A stretch of DNA of 64,000 bases, from NCBI RefSeq assembly GCF_021353265.1, contig NZ_JAJTWU010000013.1, forward strand, positions 48,609-112,608, given 5' to 3'. Source of the DNA: Pelomonas cellulosilytica (GTDB lineage: Bacteria; Pseudomonadota; Gammaproteobacteria; Burkholderiales; Burkholderiaceae_C). The translations under genes were made by a program, and so were the position numbers. Below the pieces are notes generated by a model. The model ran no database searches. It had not been told where the DNA came from and saw only the letters and a program-made list of their open reading frames with translations. Positions 16,233-26,337 of the stretch are shown here, one piece after another. Positions within the stretch are counted from its first letter, which is position 1. Every line of letters starts with the position of its first letter.

Positions 16233-16276
16233 TTTCTACTTCTCCCTCAACGACGCAGCGGGTCGCCAAACTGGCG
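16226..16276 (+). pseudogene. AbiEii-type toxin, first codons only
   Basis: GTG 16226 overlaps the antitoxin stop and opens a frame reading VDDFYFSLNDAAGRQ. This resembles the start of AbiEii nucleotidyltransferase toxins, which usually begin with an acidic-aromatic stretch overlapping the antitoxin gene. The similarity stops after ~15 residues, so the toxin body has been deleted. The call rests mainly on position and the short match. Confidence 0.45.
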
Positions 16277-16430
16277 AAGGTCACCATCGAGCAGTTGTGA
16301 GCACGGTTTGGCCGCATTCGGCGGTCAATCTGACTCGCCAGTCCGCTGAAGCAGTCGCGCCTGGCGCGCTTGCGCACCGTGGATCGCCGGCCTCGCACCA
16401 GCCGTCGACGACTGCCGAGTCGTGGCCGTC

Positions 16431-17519
16431 TCAGGCAATGAGGAGCGGCGTCGCACGGGGCGCCGCCAGCGTCGCGCGCTCGATGAGCGTCGTGTCCAGC
16501 ACCGTCTCTGTCGCATCCGTCGCTGCGTGGCCATCGCGATGAGCTTCGATGGACGTCAGCAAGGCCTGCACGGCCAGCCGCCCCAGCGTGCGCAGCGGTT
16601 GCGCCACGGTGGACAACCGCGCGGCGCGCGCGAACAACGTGTTGTCGAAGCCGATGACCGAGATGTCCTCGGGCACGCGCAAGCCTCGCGCCTGCAGTCG
16701 CTCCAGGCAGCCCAGCGCAATGCCGTCGCTGGCCGCGAAGATCGCGTCCGGCAGCGGCTGGCCCTGGTGTGACTGCAGCCAGGCGTCCATGGCCTGCGCG
16801 CCACCCTCGGCCGTGAAGTCGGTCCTGACGATGTAATCGGCCGGCACGCCGACGCCGGCCGCCTCGCAGGCGCGGCGAAACCCCTGGCAGCGCAGCTCGG
16901 CGCCCATGTAGCCGACCGGGCCGCCCACATGCAGGATGCGCCGGTGGCCCAGGCCCAGCAGGCGGTTCACCGCCTGGCGCGCGCCGCCTTCGTCGTCCGC
17001 ACGCAGGTTGGCCACGCCGGGGACCGCGTGGTTGGGGTGCACGGCCACCGCCGGTGCGTGCTCGGGCAACCACTCGCTGGCCGGCGCGTCAATCATCGGC
17101 GCGACCAGGATGAGGCCGTCGACGCGACCGTCGCAGTATTGCGGGATCAGCCGGCTGGCCGCCTCCCAGCTGCCGACGTTGAACACGGTGACGATCTGCC
17201 CGCGCGCCGTCGCCTCCTGCACGACACCGTCGAACACCTCCAGGAAGTAGAGGTTGGGGTCGCCGCCAGCCAGCATGCCCACCAGGCCCAGCGCGTTCAT
17301 GCGGCGGTCGACGAGCGCTCGCGCCGTCTGGTTGGGCCGGTAGCGCAGCTTCTTGGCTGCCGCCAGCACGCGCTCCTGCGTTTCCTTGGAGATGCGGGTT
17401 GACGTGGTGGGGCTGTTGAGCACGGCCGACGCGGCCATGGCAGACACGCCCGCCTCCCGGCCGACGTCGGCCAGCGTCGCTGCGCGCCGCGGGCGCGCGG
17501 GCGGGGCTTTATCAGTCAC
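16431..17519 (-). CDS. LacI-family sugar-responsive repressor
   Basis: A 362-aa LacI/GalR regulator. The N-terminal HTH is clear at about residues 14-60 (ATLADVGREAGVSAMAASAV, then ERVLAAAKKLRYRPNQTARA), with the hinge helix following. The rest is a periplasmic-binding-protein-like sugar domain (LGLVGMLAGGD, GVANLRADDEGGARQAVNRL, DAIFAASDGIALGCLERLQA, PEDISVIGFDNTLFAR). The start is GTG 17519. It lies downstream of the SDR gene and next to the sugar importer, so it probably controls this sugar locus. The effector is unknown; an L-sugar or its acid is likely from context. Confidence 0.9.
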   Translation of the reverse strand: MTDKAPPARPRRAATLADVGREAGVSAMAASAVLNSPTTSTRISKETQERVLAAAKKLRYRPNQTARALVDRRMNALGLVGMLAGGDPNLYFLEVFDGVVQEATARGQIVTVFNVGSWEAASRLIPQYCDGRVDGLILVAPMIDAPASEWLPEHAPAVAVHPNHAVPGVANLRADDEGGARQAVNRLLGLGHRRILHVGGPVGYMGAELRCQGFRRACEAAGVGVPADYIVRTDFTAEGGAQAMDAWLQSHQGQPLPDAIFAASDGIALGCLERLQARGLRVPEDISVIGFDNTLFARAARLSTVAQPLRTLGRLAVQALLTSIEAHRDGHAATDATETVLDTTLIERATLAAPRATPLLIA

Positions 17520-17618
17520 GGCGGGCCTCTCGCTGGAACTCGGGCATGGGTAGGCTGGGGATCGCTTTACAAAGGGCTACAGTGTCCCTCAGTCAGCCGT
17601 CGCTCCAGCGGCCATTTG

Positions 17619-17651
17619 ATGCGCCGGTCATGCGCCGTTCATGCGCCGCTC
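17619..17651. repeat. Three tandem 11-bp repeats ATGCGCCGNTC
   Basis: ATGCGCCGGTC, ATGCGCCGTTC and ATGCGCCGCTC follow one another exactly. They lie between the SDR stop and the LacI-type gene start, where a regulator or RNA structure could use them. Role unknown. Confidence 0.85.
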
Positions 17652-17664
17652 ACTGCGGCGCGCG

Positions 17665-18456
17665 TCAGATCGTCACGCCGCCATCGACGTTGATGGCCTG
17701 GCCGGTGATGAAGCGCGACGCGTCGCTGAGCAGGAAGACCACCAACGGTGCGATGTCGTCCACCGCGGCCAGGCGGCCCATCGGCTGGCGGGCGATGAAA
17801 TCCTTCTCGGCCTGGACCGGATCGGGCGCGGCTGCGATGCGCTCGCGCAGCGAGGGCGTGTCCACGGTGCCCGGGCACAGCGCATTGCAGCGCAGCCCCT
17901 GCTTGACGAAGTCGGCCGCGACGGCCTTGCTCATGCCGATGACGGCGGCCTTGCTGGTGCCGTAGGCAAAGCGGTTCGGGAAGCCTTTCACGGACGACGC
18001 CATGGACGCCATGTTCAGCACCGACACGCTGCCACGCTCGGCGGCGCGCTGCAGCATGCCGGGCACGAAGGCACGCATCATGCGCCACATGCTCTTGACG
18101 TTGAGGTCCATGCTGAAGTCCCACGCAGCCTCGTCACAGTCCAGCACGTTGCCGTGGTGCACGAAGCCAGCGCAGTTGAACAAGCCGTCCAGCGGCGTCG
18201 TGCCGGCGGCCAGCCGCTTGATGGCCTCGGTGTCGCGCACGTCCAGCTCTGCCGTGGTCAGGCGGGTGACGTCCGCCAAGCTCGTCGAACCGGCAAGACG
18301 CGCCAACCCCTCCGGCCGCAGGTCCGTAGCAATGACCCGGGCGCCGGCAGCAAGGCAGGCCAGCGCTGCGGCCTGACCAATCCCCTGGCCGGCCGCCGTG
18401 ATCAACACCGTCTTGCCGTCCAGGTGCGCCCCGGAAGCTGAGGTCTCGTGCATCAT
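17665..18456 (-). CDS. SDR-family sugar (acid) dehydrogenase
   Basis: A 263-aa classical short-chain dehydrogenase. The cofactor site is LITAAGQGIGQAAALAC (about residues 15-31), with DLRPEGLARL for the second strand (Asp favours NAD). NCAGFVHHG is the family NAG motif. The catalytic residues sit in SVLNMASMASSVKG and YGTSKAAV (YxxxK). It resembles 2-keto-3-deoxy-L-fuconate dehydrogenase and related sugar-acid dehydrogenases. I chose ATG 18456 rather than the upstream TTG 18468. The gene is divergent from the ABC importer, with operator-like sites between. Its substrate in this pathway is not certain. Confidence 0.88.
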   Translation of the reverse strand: MMHETSASGAHLDGKTVLITAAGQGIGQAAALACLAAGARVIATDLRPEGLARLAGSTSLADVTRLTTAELDVRDTEAIKRLAAGTTPLDGLFNCAGFVHHGNVLDCDEAAWDFSMDLNVKSMWRMMRAFVPGMLQRAAERGSVSVLNMASMASSVKGFPNRFAYGTSKAAVIGMSKAVAADFVKQGLRCNALCPGTVDTPSLRERIAAAPDPVQAEKDFIARQPMGRLAAVDDIAPLVVFLLSDASRFITGQAINVDGGVTI

Positions 18457-18469
18457 GTTTCTTTCCAAC

Positions 18470-18499
18470 TGGTCCGGCCAGTGTAAATTGGCCAGACCA
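18470..18499. promoter_or_regulatory. Two operator-like palindromes before the SDR gene
   Basis: TGGTCCGGCCA (18470-18480) and TGGCCAGACCA (18489-18499) each differ by one base from TGGTC-n-GACCA. They sit 14 bp upstream of the SDR start. FadR/GntR-type regulators commonly bind TGGT-nn-ACCA cores. A FadR-type gene closes the locus at 26338-27066. Binding is inferred. Confidence 0.55.
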
Positions 18500-18662
18500 G
18501 AAGTTTCGGCCCGTTGCAGTCAGCGAAAACCCGCGCCTGCGCGATGTCGCCGGAGGCCTCCACCGCGATCCACAAGTGCGTGACGGGCGCCGCCACCATG
18601 GCTGGATAGCGCGTCGCAGGTGTAAACCCGCAATGCAAAGTCCGCCGAATCCGCACGCCATG

Positions 18663-18673
18663 TGGTCTGACCA
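18663..18673. promoter_or_regulatory. Perfect TGGTC-T-GACCA palindrome before the importer
   Basis: A perfect 11-bp palindrome lying 24 bp upstream of the ABC ATPase start (18698). It matches the two sites near the SDR gene, so one regulator could control both divergent units. The FadR-type protein of this locus is the best candidate. Confidence 0.55.
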
Positions 18674-18697
18674 AACTACACTCAAGAGCTGTCCGGA

Positions 18698-20288
<1,591 letters not shown>

Positions 20289-20296
<8 letters not shown>

Positions 20297-21272
20297 CCGC
20301 CAGAAAGACCTGATCCAGAAATTCGCCGCCCTGGCGGGGCTGCTCGTGCTGATGGCGGTGTTCTCGTTCACGAGCAGCGCCTTCCCAACGCTGGGCAACG
20401 CGATGACGGTGGCGCTGCAGGTCAGCACCATCATCTACCTGGGCATCGGCGCCACGCTCGTCATCCTGACGGGCGGCATCGACCTCTCCGTGGGCTCCGT
20501 GCTGGCGCTGTCGGGCGTCGTGGCCGGGCTGCTAGTCAAGCACGGCATGCCGGTCACGCCGGCCATGACGCTCGGCGTGGCCGTGGGCGCGGTGTGCGGC
20601 GCGATCAACGGGCTGTGCGTCACGCGGCTGGGCCTGCCGCCCTTCATCGCGACGCTGGGCATGATGCTGGTCGCCCGCGGCGTGGCGCTGCAACTGACCG
20701 ATGCGCGCGCCGTCTCGGGGCTGGGCGAGGCCTTCGGCGCGCTGGGCAACGGCGCGCTGTGGCGCGTCGAGACCCTCGACGAGCAGGGTTTCCCGGACGT
20801 GACGTTTCCGGGCATCCCCTACCCGGTGCTGCTGATGCTGGTACTGGCCGTGGCCGCCTCCATCCTGCTGCGCCGCACGACGTTGGGCCGGCACCTGCAC
20901 GCCGTTGGCTCCAACGGCGAGGCGGCGCGGCTGTCGGGCGTCAGCGTCGGTCGCGTCGCGATGTTCGCCTACGTCGCGTCCGGAGCGCTCGCCGGGCTGA
21001 CGGGCTGCGTGCTGATGTCGCGCCTGGTCACGGCGCAGCCCAACGAGGGCGTCATGTACGAGCTCGACGCCATCGCCGCGGCCGTCATCGGCGGCACGTC
21101 GCTGTCCGGCGGCGTCGGCACGATCTCCGGCACCGTCATCGGCGCCTTCGTCATCGGCATCCTGCGCAACGGCCTGAACATGAACGGCGTGTCCGCGTTC
21201 TCGCAGCAGATCATCATCGGCCTGGTCATCCTGTTGACCGTCTGGATCGACCAACTCCGCAACCGGCGCTGA
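20289..21272 (+). CDS. Sugar ABC importer permease
   Basis: A 327-aa RbsC-type inner-membrane permease. Hydrophobic helices include KFAALAGLLVLMAVFSFTS, VSTIIYLGIGATLVILTGG and YVASGALAGLTGCVLM. The family motifs GGIDLSVGSVLALSG and AAVIGGTSLSGGVGTISG are present. ATG 20289 overlaps the ATPase stop (ATGACTGA), indicating translational coupling. It forms the membrane channel with the ATPase at 18698 and the binding protein at 21302. Confidence 0.93.
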
Positions 21273-21301
21273 AGACCGGTCACCACACCAGGAGACATCG
21301 C

Positions 21302-22258
21302 ATGCATTCCCCCCTGCGCCCACTGCGCCCCCTACGCCACCTGCTGGCCGCCGCCCTCGCAGCGCTGTGCGCCACCGGCCACGCCGGCGAGATCGCCGTC
21401 ATCGTCAAGACGACCAACTCCACGTACTGGCAGAACGTCAACAAGGGCGCCGAGGCGGCGATGAAGGACGTGCCGGGCCACACAATGACCTTCGCCGGCC
21501 CGGCCAGCGAATCGGCGATCGCCGAGCAGGTCAACCTCGTCGAGAACGCCGTCAACCGGCGTGTCGCCGGCATCGTGCTGGCGCCGTCCGACCCCGACGC
21601 GCTCGTGCCGGTCATGAAGAAGGCGTGGGAGGCGCGCATCCCCGTCGTGCTGATCGACTCGCAGGTCGCTGAGGCCGGCAGGAAGTACTACCAGTCCTTC
21701 CTGACGACCGACAACCGCGCGGCCGGCGAGCTGTGCGCCAAGCAGCTGATCGCGAAGGTGGGCACGACGGGCAAGGTGGCCATCATGTCCTACGTCGCCG
21801 GTGCCGGGTCGGAGGTGGACCGCGTCGGCGCCTTCAAGAACTACCTGAAGGCGAACTCCAAGCTGCAGGTCGTCGGCCCGTTCTATTCGCAGTCCCAGAT
21901 GGCCACGGCCATGAACCAGACGACCGACCTGCTGGCCGCGCATCGCGACCTCAAGGGCATCTTCGGCGCCAACGAGCCCACCGCCGTCGGCATGGGCCGC
22001 GCCATCGTGCAGGCCGGCCGGGCCGGCAAGCTGGTGGCCGTCGGTTTCGATGGCAACCAGGACCTGCAGAAGTTCGTCCAGGACGGCACGCTCACCGGCA
22101 TCGCCGTGCAGGGCTCCTTCCAGATGGGCGAGCTCGGCGTCAAGACCGTCAACGACCTGCTGCAGAAGAAGCCCGTGCCCAAGTTCCGTGACACCGGTGT
22201 CGTCTGGGTGGACAAGGCGAACCTGGAAACGCCCGAAGCCAGGGCCGTGCTGTACTGA
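21302..22258 (+). CDS. Sugar ABC importer periplasmic binding protein
   Basis: A 318-aa type I periplasmic binding protein, RbsB-like. It has a signal peptide (basic start, LLAAALAALCATGHA, cleavage near residue 29). The mature start GEIAVIVKTTNSTYWQNVNK is typical of this family (first strand and sugar-facing aromatic). VAGIVLAPSDPDALVPVMKK and FGANEPTAVGMGRAI are the other conserved segments. It captures the sugar in the periplasm and hands it to the permease. It is the third gene of the importer operon and precedes the catabolic enzymes by 31 bp. The ligand cannot be deduced from sequence alone. Confidence 0.92.
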   Translation: MHSPLRPLRPLRHLLAAALAALCATGHAGEIAVIVKTTNSTYWQNVNKGAEAAMKDVPGHTMTFAGPASESAIAEQVNLVENAVNRRVAGIVLAPSDPDALVPVMKKAWEARIPVVLIDSQVAEAGRKYYQSFLTTDNRAAGELCAKQLIAKVGTTGKVAIMSYVAGAGSEVDRVGAFKNYLKANSKLQVVGPFYSQSQMATAMNQTTDLLAAHRDLKGIFGANEPTAVGMGRAIVQAGRAGKLVAVGFDGNQDLQKFVQDGTLTGIAVQGSFQMGELGVKTVNDLLQKKPVPKFRDTGVVWVDKANLETPEARAVLY

Positions 22259-22289
22259 CGTGGGCCGGCGACGAACTTCGCTGCTGCGC

Positions 22290-23321
22290 ATGCACCGCCC
22301 CGCGAGCCTCTTCAGCCGCCCTCTGCCTCGGGCCCAGCTCCGCCTGACGACGCTGGGCTTCGGTGCCGCCGCGATCGCCGGGCTCTACGACAACGTCAGC
22401 GCCGATACGGCGTCCGCCACGTTGGCCGCTGCCTGGGCCGAGGGCGTGCGCTACTTCGACACCGCACCGTTCTACGGCTATACGCTCAGCGAGCGCCGAA
22501 CCGGCGAGTTCCTGGCGACCAAGCCCCGCGACAGCTTCGTCCTGTCGACCAAGGTGGGCCGGCTGATGCACCCGGACGCCAGTGTGGCGCCGGGCAGCGA
22601 TGGCTGGGCACAGCCGCTGCCGTTTCGGCCGGTGTACGACTACAGCCATGCCGGCGTCATGCGCTCCTTCGAGGACAGCCTGCAGCGGCTGGGCCTGGCA
22701 CGCATCGACATGCTGCTCGTGCACGACATCGGTCGCGCCACGCATGGCGAGCAGCACGCGGTGCACTGGCAGGCACTGACGACGGGCGGCGGCTTCCGCG
22801 CGCTCGCCGAACTCCGCGAGCAAGGGGTCGTTCGTGCCATCGGCCTGGGCGTGAATGAATGGCAGGTGGCGCAGGATGCGCTCGACACAGCGCCGCTGGA
22901 CGTCGTGCTGCTGGCTGGCCGCTACACGCTGCTGGAACAGGGCAGCCTGCCCTTTCTCGACCGCTGCGCGGCCGACGGTGTGCGCGTGCTGGTGGGCGGG
23001 CCGTTCAACTCCGGCCTGCTGGCCGGACAGCCCCGCTACAACTACGGCGACGTGCCGGCTGACGTCATGCAGCGGGTCCACGCGCTGCGCGCCGTCTGCG
23101 CGGAGTTCAGCGTGCCGCTGCAAGCCGCCGCGCTGCAGTTCCCGCTCGCCCATCCGGCCGTGGCGACCGTGCTGGCCGGCATGCGCTCACCGCTGGAGGT
23201 CAAGGCCAATGCGGCCTGGCTGCGCAGCCCCGTCCCGCGCGAACTGTGGCCTGCGCTGCAGGCGCGCGGCCTGCTCGATGCTGCGGCGCCGCTGCCGAGC
23301 AGCGGTCACAAGGAAGGCTGA
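22290..23321 (+). CDS. Aldo/keto reductase family aldose 1-dehydrogenase
   Basis: A 343-aa TIM-barrel aldo/keto reductase of the D-threo-aldose/L-fucose/L-galactose 1-dehydrogenase type. These oxidise the anomeric carbon of L-fucose or L-galactose to the lactone with NAD(P). The catalytic tetrad is visible: Asp and Tyr in FDTAPFYGYTLSERRTGEFL, Lys in VLSTKVGRLM, His in MLLVHDIGRA. The NAD-end motif is in LAGMRSPLEVKANAAW. It is the first enzyme gene after the importer and its stop overlaps the lactonase start by one base (TGATG), so lactone made here would go directly to hydrolysis. Confidence 0.85.
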   Translation: MHRPASLFSRPLPRAQLRLTTLGFGAAAIAGLYDNVSADTASATLAAAWAEGVRYFDTAPFYGYTLSERRTGEFLATKPRDSFVLSTKVGRLMHPDASVAPGSDGWAQPLPFRPVYDYSHAGVMRSFEDSLQRLGLARIDMLLVHDIGRATHGEQHAVHWQALTTGGGFRALAELREQGVVRAIGLGVNEWQVAQDALDTAPLDVVLLAGRYTLLEQGSLPFLDRCAADGVRVLVGGPFNSGLLAGQPRYNYGDVPADVMQRVHALRAVCAEFSVPLQAAALQFPLAHPAVATVLAGMRSPLEVKANAAWLRSPVPRELWPALQARGLLDAAAPLPSSGHKEG

Positions 23322-24166
23322 TGCGCGTCGACGCCCACCAGCACTTCTGGCGCCTGGCCGACCGCGGGGGCCAGTGGCCGCCCGCCAGCCTGGCCGCCAT
23401 CCACCGGGACTTCGGCCCGGACGACCTTGCCCCGCACCTCAGTGCAGCGGGCATCGACGCGACGGTGCTCGTGCAGTCGCTGCCAAGCGTGGCCGACACG
23501 CACTGGATGCTCGCTCAGGCCGCCGCCACGCCCTGGGTGCGCGGCGTCGTCGGCTGGGTGGATTTCAAGGCAGCGGACGCGCCTGGGCAGATCGACGCGC
23601 TGGCGGCCCATCCGCTGCTCAAGGGCCTGCGGCCAATGCTGCAGGACCTGCCCGACGACGACTGGATCGCCGACCCGGCCTGCGACCCCGCCGCGCAGGC
23701 CATGCAGCGCCATGGCCTCGTGTTCGATGCGCTGGTGCTGCCCCGCCAGTTGCCGGGCCTGCATCGCTTTGCGGCGCGTCATCCCGGCCTGACGATCGTC
23801 ATCGACCATGCCGCCAAGCCCCTGATCGCCACCGCGGTCATCGAACCGTGGCGACGCAATCTCGCCGCGCTCGCCGCCCTGCCCCAGGTCCACTGCAAGC
23901 TCTCCGGCCTGCTGACCGAGGCCGGCGAGCGCCGCGACGCCGCGTCGCTGCAGCCCTACGCGCAGGCGCTGTGGGAGCTGTTCGGCCCCGAGCGCCTGCT
24001 GTGGGGCAGCGACTGGCCGGTGCTGCGCCTGGCCGCGGGCTACGACGACTGGTGGCGGCTCGCCCACCTGCTGGCCCGCCAGCTCCAGCCCGCACCCCAT
24101 CCCAACGACCTGAACGCGCTCTTCGGCGGCAACGCCTCGCGCATCTACCGCCTCGAACCATGCTGA
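23321..24166 (+). CDS. Amidohydrolase-family sugar lactonase
   Basis: A 281-aa amidohydrolase (COG3618) of the L-fuconolactone/L-rhamnonolactone hydrolase type. Metal and catalytic residues are visible in MRVDAHQHFW (HxH-like start), LTIVIDHAAKP, VHCKLSGLLTEA and LLWGSDWPVL (the Asp). The length fits the family (about 275-290 aa). It would open the aldono-lactone made by the preceding aldo/keto reductase to the free aldonate in the cytoplasm. The genes overlap by 1 nt upstream and 7 nt downstream, which indicates tight co-expression. Confidence 0.86.
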   Translation: MRVDAHQHFWRLADRGGQWPPASLAAIHRDFGPDDLAPHLSAAGIDATVLVQSLPSVADTHWMLAQAAATPWVRGVVGWVDFKAADAPGQIDALAAHPLLKGLRPMLQDLPDDDWIADPACDPAAQAMQRHGLVFDALVLPRQLPGLHRFAARHPGLTIVIDHAAKPLIATAVIEPWRRNLAALAALPQVHCKLSGLLTEAGERRDAASLQPYAQALWELFGPERLLWGSDWPVLRLAAGYDDWWRLAHLLARQLQPAPHPNDLNALFGGNASRIYRLEPC

Positions 24167-25170
24167 CCATCTCCTGCGAATCCCCGGGTTCCCTCGTGGC
24201 CCATGACCGGCCGCGACCCGAGCGGGCGCCGGGCGACGTGCTGCTTCGCGTGCGGCGCGTCGGCGTCTGCGGGACGGACCTGCACATCTTCACCGGCAAT
24301 CAGCCCTACCTCGCCTACCCGCGCGTCATGGGGCACGAGCTGTCCGGTGTCGTGGAGGCGGCCGACGCAGACAGCGGCCTGCAGCCTGGCGATCCGGTCT
24401 ATGTGACGCCCTACCTGTCCTGTGGCGACTGCATTGCGTGCCGCCAGGGCAAGCCCAACTGCTGCACGCGCATCCAGGTGCTGGGCGTGCATCGCGACGG
24501 CGCCTTCACCGAGTTCGTCAGCGTGCCCCGGCGCTTTGTCGGCAAGGCCGACGGCATCACGCTGGACCAGGCCGCGATGCTGGAGTTCCTGGCGATCGGC
24601 GCGCATGCGGTGCGCCGCGGCGACGTGACTGCTGGCCAGCGCGTGCTGGTGGTCGGCTCCGGGCCGATCGGGCTGGGCACGATGCTCTTCGCCCATCTGC
24701 GCGGCGCCACCGTCACGGCGCTGGACGGCCGGCTGGACCGGCTCGACGTGGCCCGGCAGCACGCGGGCGCCACGCACACCGTGTCGCTGGGCGACGGCGA
24801 CGAGGCCGAGTTGGCCCGGCTGACCGACAGCGAGTTCTTCGACGTGGTCTTCGACGCCACCGGCAACCGCCAGGCGATGGAGCGCGGTTTCCGCTTCGTG
24901 GCGCACGGCGGGCGCTACGTGCTGGTGTCCATCGTGCAGGGCGACATCAGCTTCTCCGACCCCGAGTTCCACAAGCGCGAGGCCACGCTGCTGAGCAGCC
25001 GCAATGCGACGACCGAGGACTTCGAGACCGTCATGGCCGCGATGCGCCAGGGCCTGGTGCCCGACACCGCGCTGGCCACGCATCGCCTGGCGCTGGCCGA
25101 CGTGCCGACAGGCTTCGCGCGGCTGCTGGACCCGACCGAGGGCGTCATCAAGGCCATCGTCGAATGCTGA
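24160..25170 (+). CDS. Zinc-dependent L-galactonate 5-dehydrogenase-like alcohol dehydrogenase
   Basis: A 336-aa medium-chain Zn alcohol dehydrogenase. The catalytic zinc ligands are in GVCGTDLHIF and MGHELSGVVE. The structural zinc cysteines are CGDCIACRQGKPNCC. The NAD site is VLVVGSGPIGLGTML, with Asp in ALDGRLDRL indicating NAD. It resembles LgoD/LgnH enzymes, which oxidise L-galactonate (or L-gluconate) at C5 to D-tagaturonate (or the 5-keto analogue). The next gene is a tagaturonate-reductase-like enzyme, which makes that reading attractive. The start overlaps the lactonase stop (ATGCTGA) and the stop overlaps the next gene the same way. Confidence 0.82.
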   Translation: MLTISCESPGSLVAHDRPRPERAPGDVLLRVRRVGVCGTDLHIFTGNQPYLAYPRVMGHELSGVVEAADADSGLQPGDPVYVTPYLSCGDCIACRQGKPNCCTRIQVLGVHRDGAFTEFVSVPRRFVGKADGITLDQAAMLEFLAIGAHAVRRGDVTAGQRVLVVGSGPIGLGTMLFAHLRGATVTALDGRLDRLDVARQHAGATHTVSLGDGDEAELARLTDSEFFDVVFDATGNRQAMERGFRFVAHGGRYVLVSIVQGDISFSDPEFHKREATLLSSRNATTEDFETVMAAMRQGLVPDTALATHRLALADVPTGFARLLDPTEGVIKAIVEC

Positions 25171-26309
25171 ACGCCGCGGAGCCAGCCGGCCAGCCGATCC
25201 TGCAGTTCGGTACCAGCCGCTTCCTGCAGGCGCATGTCGACCTGTTCGTCAGCGAGGCGGCAGAGCGCGGGGAGGCGCTGGGTGGCATCACGGTCGTGCA
25301 GGGCACTGCCAACCCGGCCAGCACGCGCCGCACGGCGGCGCTGGCTCGCGCAGAGGGCTTCGACGTCGTCGTGCGCGGCCTCGTAGACGGGCAACCCGTC
25401 GAATCGCGCCGCCGCTGCCGTGCGGTCCGCGAGGCGCTGCAGGCGGCCACCGATTGGCCTGCCGTGCGCGAGCGCATGCGCGGGCCGGTGCGCGTGATCG
25501 TGTCCAACACCGGCGACAGCGGCTGGACGCTGGTCGACGGCGATGACGCCCGCCACCTGGCCGACAGTGCGGCGGCACCTGCATCGTTCCCGGCGCGACT
25601 GCTGGTGCTGCTGCACGACCGCTGGCATGCGCGCCCGGGCGCCGAACTGACGCTGCTGCCCTGCGAACTGGTCTCGCGCAACGGTGACCGGCTGCGCGAC
25701 ACCGTCGTGTCGCTGGCGCGTCAGTGGCGCTGCGCCCCGGCCTTCATCGACTGGCTGCAGGCCCGGCCGGTATGGGGCAACTCGCTCGTGGACCGCATCG
25801 TCTCCGAGGCACTGGACCCGGTGGGCGCCGTCGCCGAGCACTACGCGCTGTGGGCGGTCGAGGCCCAGCCGCGGCTGCAACTGCCCTGCCGGCACCCGGC
25901 CATCCAGCTGACCGACGATCTGTTGCGCCACGAGCGCCTGAAGCTCCACCTGCTGAACCTGGGCCATACGGTGCTGGCCGAGCTGTGGCGCCGCGGCGGC
26001 CACCCCAAGGACATGACGGTACTGCAGGCCATGCAGACGCCGCCGCTGCGCGAGCCGCTGGAACAGACCTGGCAGCAGGAGGTGCTGCCGGTGTTCGACG
26101 CCCTCGACCAAGGCGACGAGGCACGCCGCTACGTCGTCGCGCTGCGCGAGCGCCTGCTCAACCCCTTCCTGGCCCACCGGCTGGCCGACATCGCGCAGAA
26201 CCATGCCACCAAGAAAGCGCGGCGCCTGCTGCCGGTCGTGGAGCTGGCCGAGGCGCTGGCACTGCGGCTGAACCAGCCGATGCTGCGGGCCGCGCTGGCC
26301 ACGAGCTGA
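25164..26309 (+). CDS. Tagaturonate reductase-like polyol dehydrogenase
   Basis: A 381-aa member of the long-chain mannitol/uronate dehydrogenase family, which includes tagaturonate reductase UxaB (D-tagaturonate to D-altronate). Conserved parts: ILQFGTSRFLQAHVDLFVSE near the N-terminus, VIVSNTGDSGW, WGNSLVDRIV and the catalytic block ERLKLHLLNLGHTVLAELW (Lys, Asn, His). It is shorter than E. coli UxaB (483 aa). The gene ends the operon; the altronate dehydratase that would act next is not in this window. Fructuronate or mannitol activity cannot be excluded. Confidence 0.82.
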   Translation: MLNAAEPAGQPILQFGTSRFLQAHVDLFVSEAAERGEALGGITVVQGTANPASTRRTAALARAEGFDVVVRGLVDGQPVESRRRCRAVREALQAATDWPAVRERMRGPVRVIVSNTGDSGWTLVDGDDARHLADSAAAPASFPARLLVLLHDRWHARPGAELTLLPCELVSRNGDRLRDTVVSLARQWRCAPAFIDWLQARPVWGNSLVDRIVSEALDPVGAVAEHYALWAVEAQPRLQLPCRHPAIQLTDDLLRHERLKLHLLNLGHTVLAELWRRGGHPKDMTVLQAMQTPPLREPLEQTWQQEVLPVFDALDQGDEARRYVVALRERLLNPFLAHRLADIAQNHATKKARRLLPVVELAEALALRLNQPMLRAALATS

Positions 26310-26337
26310 CGCGGCGAGCCGCCGGGCCGCGTGTTGT

